A stretch of DNA of 60,249 bases from an uncultured Ruminococcus sp. (GTDB taxonomy: Bacteria > Bacillota > Clostridia > Oscillospirales > Ruminococcaceae), in the NCBI GenBank assembly GCA_947566125.1, contig CANOIR010000007.1, positions 1 to 60,249 on the forward strand, in the 5' to 3' direction. Each line of letters starts with the position of its first letter. Positions within the stretch are counted from its first letter, which is position 1. Below are positions 17,513-27,190 of this stretch, piece by piece. The notes under the pieces were generated by a model. It had not been told where the DNA came from. It saw nothing but the letters and a program-made list of their open reading frames with translations, and searched no databases. Position numbers and translations under genes: made by a program.

Positions 17513-18829
17513 ATGGCTTTAAAAATTACACGTCCTCAAGGAACTGAGGATATTACACCAAAGAATATCAACAAGTGGTATACCGTTGAAGAAATTGCAC
17601 GAGAAACGGCTGAAAGTTTTGGATTTAAGGAAATAAGAATTCCTACATTTGAAAATACAGAATTGTTTTTGCGTTCTGTAGGTGAAACTACAGATGTTGT
17701 GCAGAAAGAAATGTATACTGTAAAAGCAAAAGAAACTGAATTCACACTTCGTCCAGAAGGCACTGCCGGAACTATTCGTGCAATGCTTCAGAATGGTATG
17801 CTGAACGATGCTTTGCCGCAGAGAGCATTTTATATTCTCTCATGTTTCCGTCATGAGCGTCCGCAGGCAGGCAGATTACGTGAGTTTCACCAATTCGGTC
17901 TTGAAATGGCAGGATCAAAAAGTCCGGCTGCTGATGCTGAAGTCATAAGTCTTGCAAAGAATCTGCTTGACAGACTGGGACTTAAGAATATTGAACTTAA
18001 TATAAATTCCATAGGTTGTCCTAAGTGCAGATGTGAATATCACAAGGCATTGCGTTCTTATTTTTCTGCACGTGAAGATGAGCTTTGCGATACCTGCAAA
18101 ACACGTCTTGAAAAGAATCCTATGCGTATTCTTGATTGCAAAAGTCCTATATGCAGTGATATTGCAAAGGACGCACCTGTAATACTCGATTACTTATGTG
18201 ATGAGTGCAAAGAGCATTTTGAAGCACTTAAAAAGTATCTTAAGAATTTATCTATAGATTTCACTGTAAATCCAAAGATAGTACGTGGTCTTGATTACTA
18301 TACAAAGACAGTATTTGAATTCGTTACAACTGATATTGGTGCACAAGGCACTGTATGCGGCGGCGGAAGATACGATGGACTTATTGAACAGCTTGGCGGT
18401 GCAGCAACACCTGCACTCGGTTTTGCTATGGGTATTGAAAGAATACTTCTTACTATGGAAAGTCAAGGCTGTGAGTTTATGGAAAATAGAACTTGCGATA
18501 TTTATATTGCACCAATGGATGAATTAGCTTCATTAAAGGCGATGAGTCTTGCACAGCAGCTGCGTGCTGATGGTTATCATGCAGAATATGACGTTATGGA
18601 TCGTGGTATTAAAGCTCAGATGAAATATGCAAATAAAATAGGTGCAAAGTTTGTACTTGTGCTTGGTGAAAACGAACTTGAAAGCAAGGCTGCAAAACTT
18701 AAACTGATGTCAACAGGTGAACAATTTGATGTTCATTTGGATGAGCGTTTTCTTGAAGAATTCCAAGACCTTGCAGTGCGTTATATGTTTGATGATATTC
18801 TTAGTGAATTCGAGGAGGTAGTAAAGTAA
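17513..18829 (+). CDS. hisS: Histidyl-tRNA synthetase
   Basis: A 438-aa class II synthetase. Motif 2 appears as CFRHERPQAGRLREFHQFG, the histidine-specific signature as RGLDYYTKTVFE, motif 3 within ALGFAMGIERIL, and an anticodon-binding domain ends the protein. The ATG at 17513 follows AGGAGG; an in-frame upstream ATG at 17444 would run through the terminator hairpin and is rejected. A cysteine-rich insert (CPKCRCEYH, CDTCKTR, CDECKEH) sits between the catalytic motifs. Its TAA overlaps the aspS ATG (TAATG). Confidence 0.95.
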   Translation: MALKITRPQGTEDITPKNINKWYTVEEIARETAESFGFKEIRIPTFENTELFLRSVGETTDVVQKEMYTVKAKETEFTLRPEGTAGTIRAMLQNGMLNDALPQRAFYILSCFRHERPQAGRLREFHQFGLEMAGSKSPAADAEVISLAKNLLDRLGLKNIELNINSIGCPKCRCEYHKALRSYFSAREDELCDTCKTRLEKNPMRILDCKSPICSDIAKDAPVILDYLCDECKEHFEALKKYLKNLSIDFTVNPKIVRGLDYYTKTVFEFVTTDIGAQGTVCGGGRYDGLIEQLGGAATPALGFAMGIERILLTMESQGCEFMENRTCDIYIAPMDELASLKAMSLAQQLRADGYHAEYDVMDRGIKAQMKYANKIGAKFVLVLGENELESKAAKLKLMSTGEQFDVHLDERFLEEFQDLAVRYMFDDILSEFEEVVK

Positions 18830-20625
18830 TGGAATCTATGAATGGTTTGCGTCGTACTTGTTACTGCGGTGAAGTTTCTGAAATAGGCAGTACAGTTGTA
18901 GTAGGCGGATTTGTTCAAAAAGTGAGAAATCTTGGCACACTTATCTTTATCGATCTGCGTGACAGAACCGGTATTGTTCAGCTTGCTTTCAATGATAATA
19001 CCGACCCTGCGATTTTTGAAAAGGCAGCGTCATGTCATAGTGAATATGTACTTATGGCAAAGGGTGTTGTAACAAAGAGATCAAGCATAAATCCTGATAT
19101 GAAAACAGGTGAAGTTGAAATTATAGTTGATGAGCTGCGTATTCTTGCCAAGGCTCAGACTCCGCCGTTTGTAATAACAGATGAAACAAAGGTAAACGAA
19201 GAGCTTCGACTTAAATATCGTTATCTTGACCTAAGACGTGCACCGCTCCAGTATAATCTTATTATGCGTCATAAGATCGCTCAGGCAGCACGTGAATATT
19301 ATTATGCAAATGGCTTTATTGAAATTGAAACACCTATGATGATGAAGTCAACTCCGGAGGGAGCTCGTGACTATCTTATTCCATCAAGAGTGCACAATGG
19401 TAAGTTCTATGCTCTTCCGCAGTCACCTCAAATTTACAAGCAGCTGACTATGGTTGCAGGTCTTGATCGCTATATTCAGATCGCAAGATGTTTCCGTGAT
19501 GAAGATCTTCGTGCGGACAGACAGCCTGAATTTACTCAGATAGACCTTGAAATGTCATTTGTAGATGTTGATGATATTCTGGAAATGACAGAGGGATTTA
19601 TCAAATATCTCTTGGAAAAGGTTATGGACAGAGAAATTACTCTGCCGATTCCACGTATGACATATAATGAAGCTATGAATCGTTTTGGTTCAGATAAGCC
19701 GGATACACGTTTTGGTATGGAACTTCAGGATATAACAAATCTTGTTTCAGATCTTGATTTTGTTGTATTTAAGAGTGCTATTGAAGCAGGCGGCAGTGTT
19801 CGCTGCATAGTTGCTAAAAATGCTTCTAAAACACTTACTCGTAAGGAAATAGACAAGCTTACTGAAAAAGTAAAGGGAATCGGAGCAAAGGGCTTGGCAT
19901 TTATTCGCTGGAATGATGAGAAACCGAACTGTTCATTTGCTAAATTCCTTCCTGAAGGCAGACTTGAAGAGATTCTCTCATCTCTTGGCTGCGAGCAGGG
20001 CGATGTTGTACTTATCGTAGCTGACAAGAATAAGGTAACACTTCCGGTGCTTGGTGCATTGCGTCTTACAGTTGCAAAGAAGCTTGACCTTATTCCAGAA
20101 GGAAAGCTCAACTTCCTGTGGATCACTCAGTTCCCGTTCTTTGAATGGGACGATGACAGCAACACTTGGGTAGCTATGCATCACCCATTTACAATGCCTA
20201 TGGACGAATGTATACAGTATCTGGATACTGCACCTGAAAAGGTCATTGCAAAGGCATTTGACCTTGTTCTCAATGGAATTGAGCTGTCATCTGGTTCTAT
20301 ACGTATTACTGATTATGAACTTCAGCAGAAAATGTTTGAAGCACTTGGTCTTACAGACGAAGAGATCGAAGCTAAGTTTGGATTCCTTGTTGAAGCATAT
20401 AAATACGGTGCACCGCCGCATGGTGGTATGGGAATAGGTCTTGACAGACTGGCTATGGTTCTTCTTGAGGCAGAAAGCCTGCGTGATGTTGTGGCATTCC
20501 CGAAAGTTCAGAATGCAAGCGAACTTATGAGTGAATGTCCATCAACAGTCGATCAAGAAAGTCTTGACGTATTGGGCATTGCACTTGTACCAAAGGCTGA
20601 AGATAAAAAACAGATGAATAATTAA
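18829..20625 (+). CDS. aspS: Aspartyl-tRNA synthetase, bacterial type
   Basis: A 598-aa class IIb synthetase with an N-terminal OB anticodon domain, motif 2 (CFRDEDLRADRQPEFTQIDL), a GAD insertion domain of the bacterial type (about residues 285-420) and motif 3 (GIGLDRLAMVLL). The hisS-aspS pair is common in Firmicutes. Translationally coupled to hisS. Whether it also charges tRNA-Asn (non-discriminating) cannot be told from sequence alone here. Confidence 0.95.
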   Translation: MESMNGLRRTCYCGEVSEIGSTVVVGGFVQKVRNLGTLIFIDLRDRTGIVQLAFNDNTDPAIFEKAASCHSEYVLMAKGVVTKRSSINPDMKTGEVEIIVDELRILAKAQTPPFVITDETKVNEELRLKYRYLDLRRAPLQYNLIMRHKIAQAAREYYYANGFIEIETPMMMKSTPEGARDYLIPSRVHNGKFYALPQSPQIYKQLTMVAGLDRYIQIARCFRDEDLRADRQPEFTQIDLEMSFVDVDDILEMTEGFIKYLLEKVMDREITLPIPRMTYNEAMNRFGSDKPDTRFGMELQDITNLVSDLDFVVFKSAIEAGGSVRCIVAKNASKTLTRKEIDKLTEKVKGIGAKGLAFIRWNDEKPNCSFAKFLPEGRLEEILSSLGCEQGDVVLIVADKNKVTLPVLGALRLTVAKKLDLIPEGKLNFLWITQFPFFEWDDDSNTWVAMHHPFTMPMDECIQYLDTAPEKVIAKAFDLVLNGIELSSGSIRITDYELQQKMFEALGLTDEEIEAKFGFLVEAYKYGAPPHGGMGIGLDRLAMVLLEAESLRDVVAFPKVQNASELMSECPSTVDQESLDVLGIALVPKAEDKKQMNN

Positions 20626-20637
20626 AAATAATTAAAT

Positions 20638-20679
20638 AAGGGACTGCTGTAAATTTCAAACTTTGCAGCAGTCCCTTTT
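20638..20679 (+). terminator. Terminator of hisS-aspS
   Basis: Perfect 12-bp stem AAGGGACTGCTG / CAGCAGTCCCTT followed by TT. Strong hairpin, 12 bases after the aspS stop. Confidence 0.85.
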
Positions 20680-20724
20680 GATGATCTATGATGTGTTTTG
20701 CAATAATTATGGGTAAATAAATCA

Positions 20725-20753
20725 TATACAATAAATGTAATATATGTTATAAT
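20725..20753 (+). promoter_or_regulatory. Probable promoter of the dockerin M6 protease
   Basis: TATACA (20725-20730), 17-base spacer, extended -10 TGtTATAAT (ending 20753). The -35 is imperfect. Confidence 0.55.
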
Positions 20754-20804
20754 AAATTTAAATTTATTGTTGGCGAAAATTCATATTTTGGGAGAGAAAC
20801 AGAA

Positions 20805-22370
20805 ATGAAAAAAGGTTTTTTTAAGTCGGCAGCGGTGTTTCTTGCTATATCGCTTGCTGTACCGGCGGTGGAGTATTGTATGCCTGTACAACAAAATACA
20901 GCAAATGCAGCACAGATTAGGTATTATGGCGATCTGGACGGAGATAACAGGATTACGATATTTGATCTTGCGATTATGAAAAGCGGTGTACATGATTTAA
21001 GGACCCTTGATAATGTGCAGCTTCAGCTTGCAGATGTAAGCGGTGACTACTGGCTTGATGTGAATGATGTCAAGCTGCTTCAGGATTATATTCTTGCACG
21101 TATAAACAGCTTTCCGGCAGGATTTTCGTGTGAAATTGAAGACACGACAGAACCAAGTGGAGAATTTATAGATGCAAATCTTTCTAAACACGGTGCGTCT
21201 TTGCCATCACAGGGAGATGCAAATCTTGTTGTGTTTTATGTAGATTTTCCGGACTGCCGTTATACATACGATCCGAGCGTTGAACTGATTGAAAAAATCT
21301 CATTCGGAGAAGCTGACAGCAATAATAAATGTTATCCTTTTGAAAGCATTTCTGCCTTTTATAATCGTGCTTCCAAGGGGTCACAGAACTTTAAAGGAAA
21401 AGTTTTCCGCTATACAGCAAAGGAAAATGCTGCTGTATACGGTCCTGATAAGGTAAAGCTTGCCGAGGAATGTTATAATGCCTTTGCTGATGAATTTGAT
21501 TTTACAACTATGGACGGAAACGATGATGGAAAAATCGATGCTACTATGTTTACTGTTCCGGCAGAAGCTGACAGTAATTACTGGTGGCCGTGTGCAGGAG
21601 CGTTTGGTGCACCGGAGTATAGAGTTGATGGTATGGCTGTTGGACATATTATTACAGGATATGCTCAGATAAATTCTGAAACAGATTATTTTGACTATAC
21701 AAGTTCATATTGTCATGAGCTTGGACACTGCATGGGCTTGCCGGACTATTATCTTTACAGCAGCGATGATAGTGAGGGTATGCATGGTGCAGCTGGTATT
21801 GAGCTGATGGATACAGACGCAGCCTCAGATCTGTCTGCATTATCAAAGCTTGTTTGCGGATGGTTCCGTGAAAATCAGGTTCAGGTATACGATGCAAGCA
21901 AGGGAACTCAGAGCTTTACACTTTCCAATGCACAAACTGACGCAGGAAACTGTTTAATTATTCCATATGGTGAACTGGCAGGAGATTATTTCTCAGAATA
22001 TTTTATTGTAGAATATTCTTCACTTATAAATAATAACAGTGGTGTAAGCCAAAAAGCATGGTGGACGAAAACCGGTGAAGGTGTAAGAGTTTATCATGTT
22101 GATGCTACAACAGAATATGGCTGGAATGTATTTTTTAAGTATTCAAGCGGAAGCGAGTATACTAATAATAATGCTGGACGCCGACTGATCCGAATTATTG
22201 ATGATACGGATACAGATAATTTCTACAGAGTAGGCAGCATTATAGACAGCAGCATTTCAGGATTTCACTGGTACGATTCAAATGGAGGACAAACTATTGA
22301 ACCCGGTATTCAGATTTCAGTAGATTCATTTGAGAACGATACTTATACAATTACAGTTTCACAAAAGTAA
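20805..22370 (+). CDS. Secreted M6-type metalloprotease with N-terminal dockerin
   Basis: A 521-aa exported protein. Signal peptide residues 1-36 (AVFLAISLAVPA... ANA). Residues 40-100 form a type I dockerin with two calcium loops, GDLDGDNRITIFDLAIMKSG and ADVSGDYWLDVNDVKLLQDY. The remainder is an M6 (immune-inhibitor-A-like) protease with the zinc motif HELGHCMGLPD near residue 304 (HExxHxxGxxD). The dockerin should bind a cohesin on a cell-surface scaffold, so this is a protease docked to a cellulosome or amylosome-like complex. An N-terminal dockerin is less common than a C-terminal one. GGAGAGAAA precedes the ATG; own promoter and terminator. Confidence 0.88.
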   Translation: MKKGFFKSAAVFLAISLAVPAVEYCMPVQQNTANAAQIRYYGDLDGDNRITIFDLAIMKSGVHDLRTLDNVQLQLADVSGDYWLDVNDVKLLQDYILARINSFPAGFSCEIEDTTEPSGEFIDANLSKHGASLPSQGDANLVVFYVDFPDCRYTYDPSVELIEKISFGEADSNNKCYPFESISAFYNRASKGSQNFKGKVFRYTAKENAAVYGPDKVKLAEECYNAFADEFDFTTMDGNDDGKIDATMFTVPAEADSNYWWPCAGAFGAPEYRVDGMAVGHIITGYAQINSETDYFDYTSSYCHELGHCMGLPDYYLYSSDDSEGMHGAAGIELMDTDAASDLSALSKLVCGWFRENQVQVYDASKGTQSFTLSNAQTDAGNCLIIPYGELAGDYFSEYFIVEYSSLINNNSGVSQKAWWTKTGEGVRVYHVDATTEYGWNVFFKYSSGSEYTNNNAGRRLIRIIDDTDTDNFYRVGSIIDSSISGFHWYDSNGGQTIEPGIQISVDSFENDTYTITVSQK

Positions 22371-22376
22371 AAATTT

Positions 22377-22412
22377 ATCCGCCTGCGGCTATTTGCATCA
22401 GGCGGATATTTT
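22377..22412. terminator. Terminator after the M6 protease gene
   Basis: ATCCGCCTG / CAGGCGGAT stem (22377-22385 and 22399-22407) followed by ATTTT; it can serve both converging genes. Confidence 0.8.
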
Positions 22413-22450
22413 AATGGTAAAATTTATTTTTTACAAGCGTCTATAATTTT

Positions 22451-23224
22451 TTATTCATTTACAAATTTTATTGGATCAACGTAAACATCGTTTTTAAGCA
22501 CTTCAAAGTGCAGATGTGATTCAAGTTTACTTTCAATATCAGCTGTATTTCCTATAGAGCCAATAGTTTGACCGCTTTCTACGACATCACCCTCTTTTAC
22601 ATTAAGGCTGCCGCTTAATCCGCAATAACGGCTTACTATGCCGTTTCCATGGTCGATAGATACACATACACCCCATAATGCGTCCTTTACTACTTCCGAT
22701 ACAGTTCCGTTGTCAATAGCACATACCGCACTGCCTTCTTCCGCTGCAATATCTGCACCATTGTGGGTTTGCCATGTACCGGTAGTTTCGGATTTTACAA
22801 GTTCACCATTGCTAAATTCCGCCAAGATCTCGCCATCGATTGGAATTACTATAACATGACCAGATTCTTCAATTTCTGCACTCTGCTCTGACTCTGTTGA
22901 TATTTCAGGCTGCGTTTTGCTTTCTGATTCTGTTGTATAAGCAGTTTCGGCAGCATCAGTTTGTGGCTGTACATCTGCTGCTGCATCATATGCTTTGTGA
23001 GTGGCAGCAATTTTTGTTTCCGTTTGGTGTTCCGTATGGGTTTCACTTTTGTTTGTTTCGGCTGTAAATTCATTTTGGAGTGAATTGAGATTATTCTCCA
23101 ATTTTGCATTAGTTGCCTGATATGCGTATGCACAGGCTGCTCCTATCATTGCCAAACTCACGAGCAATGCAGTGTAAAAGCCTTTCAGGCGTGTTTTTTT
23201 TGGTTGATTATTTTCGTTTTTCAA
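22451..23224 (-). CDS. M23 LytM-domain membrane protein, SpoIIQ-like
   Basis: A 257-aa protein: one N-terminal span (GFYTALLVSLAMIGAACAYA), a long Ser/Thr/Glu-rich stalk (about residues 45-120), and a C-terminal LytM domain with HxxxD (THNGAD) and HxH (SHLHFEV), so all zinc ligands are kept. Clostridial SpoIIQ has this architecture and, unlike the Bacillus protein, keeps the active site; it forms the forespore half of the engulfment zipper. A sigma-F-like promoter just upstream supports this. The start is a TTG at 23224 that follows GGAGGTG; the longer TTG at 23239 would include that ribosome binding site. A vegetative endopeptidase is the alternative. Confidence 0.75.
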   Translation of the reverse strand: MKNENNQPKKTRLKGFYTALLVSLAMIGAACAYAYQATNAKLENNLNSLQNEFTAETNKSETHTEHQTETKIAATHKAYDAAADVQPQTDAAETAYTTESESKTQPEISTESEQSAEIEESGHVIVIPIDGEILAEFSNGELVKSETTGTWQTHNGADIAAEEGSAVCAIDNGTVSEVVKDALWGVCVSIDHGNGIVSRYCGLSGSLNVKEGDVVESGQTIGSIGNTADIESKLESHLHFEVLKNDVYVDPIKFVNE

Positions 23225-23242
23225 ATCAAACACCTCCAACTC

Positions 23243-23272
23243 TATTGTGAGCCAGAGGTGTAATTTTTATAC
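23243..23272 (-). promoter_or_regulatory. Sigma-F-like promoter of the SpoIIQ-like gene
   Basis: On the minus strand: GTATA (-35, 23268-23272), 15-base spacer, GCTCACAATA (-10, 23243-23252), which matches 9 of 10 positions of the Bacillus sigma-F consensus GGNNANAHTR. The predicted start would be very close to the ribosome binding site, which lowers confidence. Confidence 0.4.
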
Positions 23273-23295
23273 AGTAATATTTAAATTTTTTCCTG

Positions 23296-24546
23296 TTAAT
23301 CAAGCTTTTGGTATTCTTCAGGTATACCGGTGTCTATTATTTCTTTTATCTTTTCCATATTCCAATCAGCGTAATTGGCGTTGCTTGAAATTTGTGGCAG
23401 ACCATGAGCATTGCAAAGTTCTTCTGTATAATCACGATATGGAATGACTTTTAAATTGCTGAAGTCATTTCCTTCAAAATGTGTTATAACAGGTCTTACC
23501 TGAATGTCTTCAATAGTTGTATTGCCCTTTGGATCTACTTTTATATTAAAATCCGCTACTTCACCTACAAGATTTATATTATATGTCTGAGAAGATATAA
23601 AATTGCCAAGTGAATAGAATACAAATCCTTTTGAGCCGTCTTGACGTGTGAGATATTCCATAGTCTGCGGAACGTGTGGATGAACACCAAGTATTACATC
23701 TGCACCCCAATCGACCATATTTTGAGCCTTTTGTTTTACTTCATCTGCTACATCAAATGTATCTTCAGCACCCCAATGTGCTGATACAATTACAGCATCT
23801 GCAACAGCATTTGCAGCTTCTATCTGTGATTTTACTTTTTCTTCATCGGAAAGCAAGACAACTTCTAAATCTGAATCATTAAGGAAATCACTGTTTGCAA
23901 TGCTGTCTGTATAGGATAAAAATGCAACTTTTACTCCATTTATATCACAAACTCTTATGTCATTCATATCGGTTTCATTTTTATATGCACCATATGTTAT
24001 AAGACCATAATAGTTTGATTTCATCTTATCCCAATAGTTTAGGCATGATTCCAGACCGCCTGTACCGTTGTCAAGAAGATGTCTGTTGCCAATAGATACT
24101 GCATTAAATCCTGTATCAATAAGTGCATTTCCCACTTCAGGCGGTGAATTAAGGTTATAGTTATCGCCGCTTACAGCAATATTTTCATTATCACATATAA
24201 GTGATGATTGATTTATAATTTTAATATCGCCGCTTGATATAATACTTTTTGCATCTTCATAACAAGGAGTAAAATTGTATTGTTGTTCTCCATCTGCATT
24301 TGCAGTGGCAGCATTTAGTACGCCGTTTTGAATCATATTATCCCCAGCAGCAATTATATGGATTGAACCGCCGCTTTGTTTGACATTTGCAATAGTTGCT
24401 TCTTCACGAGCAGCCTTGCCATTCATTCCGTCCATTGTATTTGTAGATTTATTATCACTGTTGCCATTAGTTGAATTGCAGCCAGTCATGCAAACAAGCA
24501 GCAAAGAAAGACTTGCCGATATAAGTCTAAGTCCGATTTTACGCAT
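23296..24546 (-). CDS. CapA/PgsA-like metallophosphoesterase lipoprotein
   Basis: A 416-aa lipoprotein (lipobox LLLVCMTGC, about residues 17-25) with a CapA-type domain: IIAAGDNMIQNGVL near the start of the domain, SIGNRHLLDNG, VSAHWGAE, GVHPHVPQTMEYL and FYSLGNFISSQ. CapA/PgsA proteins take part in poly-gamma-glutamate capsule assembly in Bacillus, but most homologues outside capsule operons have no known role. The second ATG (24546) is preferred because AAGGA lies 8 bases before it; the first ATG is too near. No capsule synthetase genes are next to it. Confidence 0.82.
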   Translation of the reverse strand: MRKIGLRLISASLSLLLVCMTGCNSTNGNSDNKSTNTMDGMNGKAAREEATIANVKQSGGSIHIIAAGDNMIQNGVLNAATANADGEQQYNFTPCYEDAKSIISSGDIKIINQSSLICDNENIAVSGDNYNLNSPPEVGNALIDTGFNAVSIGNRHLLDNGTGGLESCLNYWDKMKSNYYGLITYGAYKNETDMNDIRVCDINGVKVAFLSYTDSIANSDFLNDSDLEVVLLSDEEKVKSQIEAANAVADAVIVSAHWGAEDTFDVADEVKQKAQNMVDWGADVILGVHPHVPQTMEYLTRQDGSKGFVFYSLGNFISSQTYNINLVGEVADFNIKVDPKGNTTIEDIQVRPVITHFEGNDFSNLKVIPYRDYTEELCNAHGLPQISSNANYADWNMEKIKEIIDTGIPEEYQKLD

Positions 24547-24661
24547 ATTTTTCATTCCTTACATTGTACATATAGGCTTGTTGTTTGAATAATTATTTAA
24601 ATTATATCACATTTTTATAAAAAATGCAACACATACCATGATTATTTTATAATTATTTTTT

Positions 24662-24688
24662 GGATATAATCGTTCCTTTTTCATAAAA
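24662..24688 (+). promoter_or_regulatory. Possible forespore (sigma-G type) promoter of the ger operon
   Basis: GGATA (24662-24666), 15-base spacer, CATAAAA (24682-24688) resembles the sigma-F/G consensus with one mismatch in each box. Germinant receptor operons are sigma-G controlled in Bacillus; no sigma-A promoter is seen here. Confidence 0.35.
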
Positions 24689-24721
24689 TAATTAAAAACA
24701 TTCGGAAAGGCGGTTTTTTAA

Positions 24722-26176
24722 GTGAGCGATTTTAAAAATGAAACAATAAATCCTGATTTACAGCAAAATATAAGACGAATAAAGGAAATATCTGACGGAA
24801 GTTCAGATGTTATGATAAATGAATTCACATTAAGCGGAATACCGGCGGCTTTACTTGTATGTGAAGGAATGGTAGCAACAAGTATAATAACAGAACTTAT
24901 ACTTGATCCTATTACTAATATACAGCTTTCAAATATTACAACGCCGAAACTTATGGATTATCTGAATAGTGAGCTTTTATTGTCACTGGACAGAGGTGAG
25001 GCTAAAAATTATCATGATTTATTTAGATTTCTGAATTCCGGTTTTGCAGTGCTTTTGCTGCATGGTGCATCATCAGCCCTTGTGTATGGTGTACAAGGCT
25101 ATGATAAACGATCAGTATCCGAACCAACTGGTGAAAGCAATGTCATGGGTGCTGGGGACGGATTTGCAGAAACAGTAAGAATGAATATGTCTTTGGTAAG
25201 ACGAAGGATGAAAACACCCTTTTTAAAAATGGAACTATTTCCGCTTGGTGAAAAGAGTCAGACGGATATATGCCTTTGCTATATGTATGACCGTGTACCA
25301 AAGGAGCTTGTATCAGAAATAAAAAATCGACTAAATAGTACGGAACTTGAGAGTATACTTTCTTCCGGATATTTACAACCGTTTTTGGAAAATAGAAGAG
25401 GCTGTTTATTTGATACTGTAAGTACGACCCAAAGACCTGATGTAATGACTGCAAAGCTTTTAGAGGGCAGAGTAGGCATTTTAATAGATGGAACACCTTT
25501 TGCAATTGTTGTACCAAAGCTCATGTGTGAAAGCTTTCAGACAATGGATGACTATTGCTTTAGACCATATTATACAACTTTTATAAGAATTTTAAAGTAT
25601 ATAACATTTTTAATAGCACTGCTGCTTCCGGCATTGTATGTTGCTGTGTCACTTCATCATCCTGAACTTTTAAATAGAACGCTTTTGCTTATTTTGGCAA
25701 AGGCAGAAGAGAATGCACCTCTATCATTGGCAGTAGAGGCAATAGGTGTATTGCTTGTATATGAAATAATACGTGAAGCAGGACTTAGGCTTCCAAAAGC
25801 TGTAGGCGGTTCTGTAAGCATAGTAGCAGGTCTTATTATAGGAGATGCCGCTGTATCGTCAGGACTTATAAGCACACCTATGCTCACTGTAACAGCCATT
25901 TCTGTAATAGGCGGATTTGTTGTTCCGGATTTGAATCAGCCTATAACGATTTTGCGTATTGCATTTATAATTGCAGGAGGAATACTGGGACTTTTTGGAA
26001 TAGGACTTCTTGGCAGTGTTGTAATATTCAATGCTTGTGCAGGAGAGAGTTTTGGCTTTCCAACCACTGCACCTATAGCACCGTTCAAAAGGCGTAGCAT
26101 GAGAGATGTTTTCACAAGAGTAAGCTTTAGAAAAATGCAGAGTGGGAATTTTACTGTGGAGGAATATAATGAATAA
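24722..26176 (+). CDS. Spore germinant receptor A subunit (GerA family)
   Basis: A 484-aa protein with a hydrophilic N-terminal half, the family signatures EPTGESNVMGAGDGFAETVR and DGTPFAIVVPKL, and about five C-terminal spans including GLRLPKAVGGSVSIVAGLII. It is the A subunit of a germinant receptor in the spore inner membrane. The start is GTG at 24722 after AAGGCGG. First gene of gerA-gerB-gerC; the gerB ATG overlaps its end by 8 bases. Confidence 0.93.
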   Translation: MSDFKNETINPDLQQNIRRIKEISDGSSDVMINEFTLSGIPAALLVCEGMVATSIITELILDPITNIQLSNITTPKLMDYLNSELLLSLDRGEAKNYHDLFRFLNSGFAVLLLHGASSALVYGVQGYDKRSVSEPTGESNVMGAGDGFAETVRMNMSLVRRRMKTPFLKMELFPLGEKSQTDICLCYMYDRVPKELVSEIKNRLNSTELESILSSGYLQPFLENRRGCLFDTVSTTQRPDVMTAKLLEGRVGILIDGTPFAIVVPKLMCESFQTMDDYCFRPYYTTFIRILKYITFLIALLLPALYVAVSLHHPELLNRTLLLILAKAEENAPLSLAVEAIGVLLVYEIIREAGLRLPKAVGGSVSIVAGLIIGDAAVSSGLISTPMLTVTAISVIGGFVVPDLNQPITILRIAFIIAGGILGLFGIGLLGSVVIFNACAGESFGFPTTAPIAPFKRRSMRDVFTRVSFRKMQSGNFTVEEYNE

Positions 26177-27188
26177 GATCAACTGTAGTCAGCTTACAAC
26201 TTCACTGTTGCTTTCAAGTGCATTTATGCTAATGTGTCTTTCTACTCCTGTTGGGATAGAGTATATGGCAGGAACTGCTATATCATTTGCCATTCAGTTT
26301 TTGCTTTGCATTCCCATTATAATTCTTTATAAAAAAGGCTTTTCTCTGTCGGCTTATTGTGATGGCGGTCATTATTTTATACCGTGTCTTTTTGTGCTTT
26401 ATTTTATACTTCGTGGCGGAATGTCATTTATACTTGTATGGAACGGCTCGGAAGAGCTTTCACTTCCATTTTCTGCACCACTGATAACTGCTGTTTTAAT
26501 AGGTGTAGTCTGCTTTTATGCAGCCTCTCTTGGATTGTCTGCTTTTGTAAGATCGTCAACAATTGTAGCCGGAATACTTGCGGTAACAATTGTAGTTCTT
26601 CTTATAGGTGCTTTTCAGCGAATGGATACAATGGAACTTTCTCAAAGTACAGATATTACTGTTGCAGGAAGTATAATTCAAAATTTATCGCTTGCTGATA
26701 CACTTCCTGTATTTTTTGTGCTTATGAATTTTACAAATAACAATAATAAAAAACCATATAAATCCCTTATATTCCTGCCAACAGGACTTGTTTTATGGGA
26801 AACAGTACTTTTTCTTTGCATTACAGTTTTAGGTTCACTGCTGCCAACAGCGAAGTATCCATTCTTTTTATTGACATCTGTTTCTCAGCCTTTCAGCAGT
26901 CAAAGGGCAGATTCATTGTATCTTATTTTATTTGTACTTTTGTGTATACTTCGTATAACTTTGTTTACTGTTCTTTCTGCTCATCTTTTGGGAATGATTT
27001 TTCCCAAATTAAAATTCAGAAGTGTTTTAACTCTTCTTCTTATGATAGGCACAGCAATATTGTTTGGAATGATAAGCTATACTGGAAGTATTTTCAGTAT
27101 AATATCTATATTTATTTTATCATTTGTAATACCAATTATTTTTTGTGTGCAGCTTAAGAAACACAATTCATGGAAGGAGAAAACGTAA
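26169..27188 (+). CDS. Spore germinant receptor B subunit (GerB family permease)
   Basis: A 339-aa protein with about ten membrane spans, an APC-superfamily relative that binds the nutrient germinant in GerB proteins. Start region MNKINCSQLTTSLLLSSAFM is typical of the family. GGAGGA lies before the ATG at 26169, inside the end of gerA. The gerC ribosome binding site lies within its last codons. Confidence 0.88.
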   Translation: MNKINCSQLTTSLLLSSAFMLMCLSTPVGIEYMAGTAISFAIQFLLCIPIIILYKKGFSLSAYCDGGHYFIPCLFVLYFILRGGMSFILVWNGSEELSLPFSAPLITAVLIGVVCFYAASLGLSAFVRSSTIVAGILAVTIVVLLIGAFQRMDTMELSQSTDITVAGSIIQNLSLADTLPVFFVLMNFTNNNNKKPYKSLIFLPTGLVLWETVLFLCITVLGSLLPTAKYPFFLLTSVSQPFSSQRADSLYLILFVLLCILRITLFTVLSAHLLGMIFPKLKFRSVLTLLLMIGTAILFGMISYTGSIFSIISIFILSFVIPIIFCVQLKKHNSWKEKT

Positions 27189-27190
27189 AC

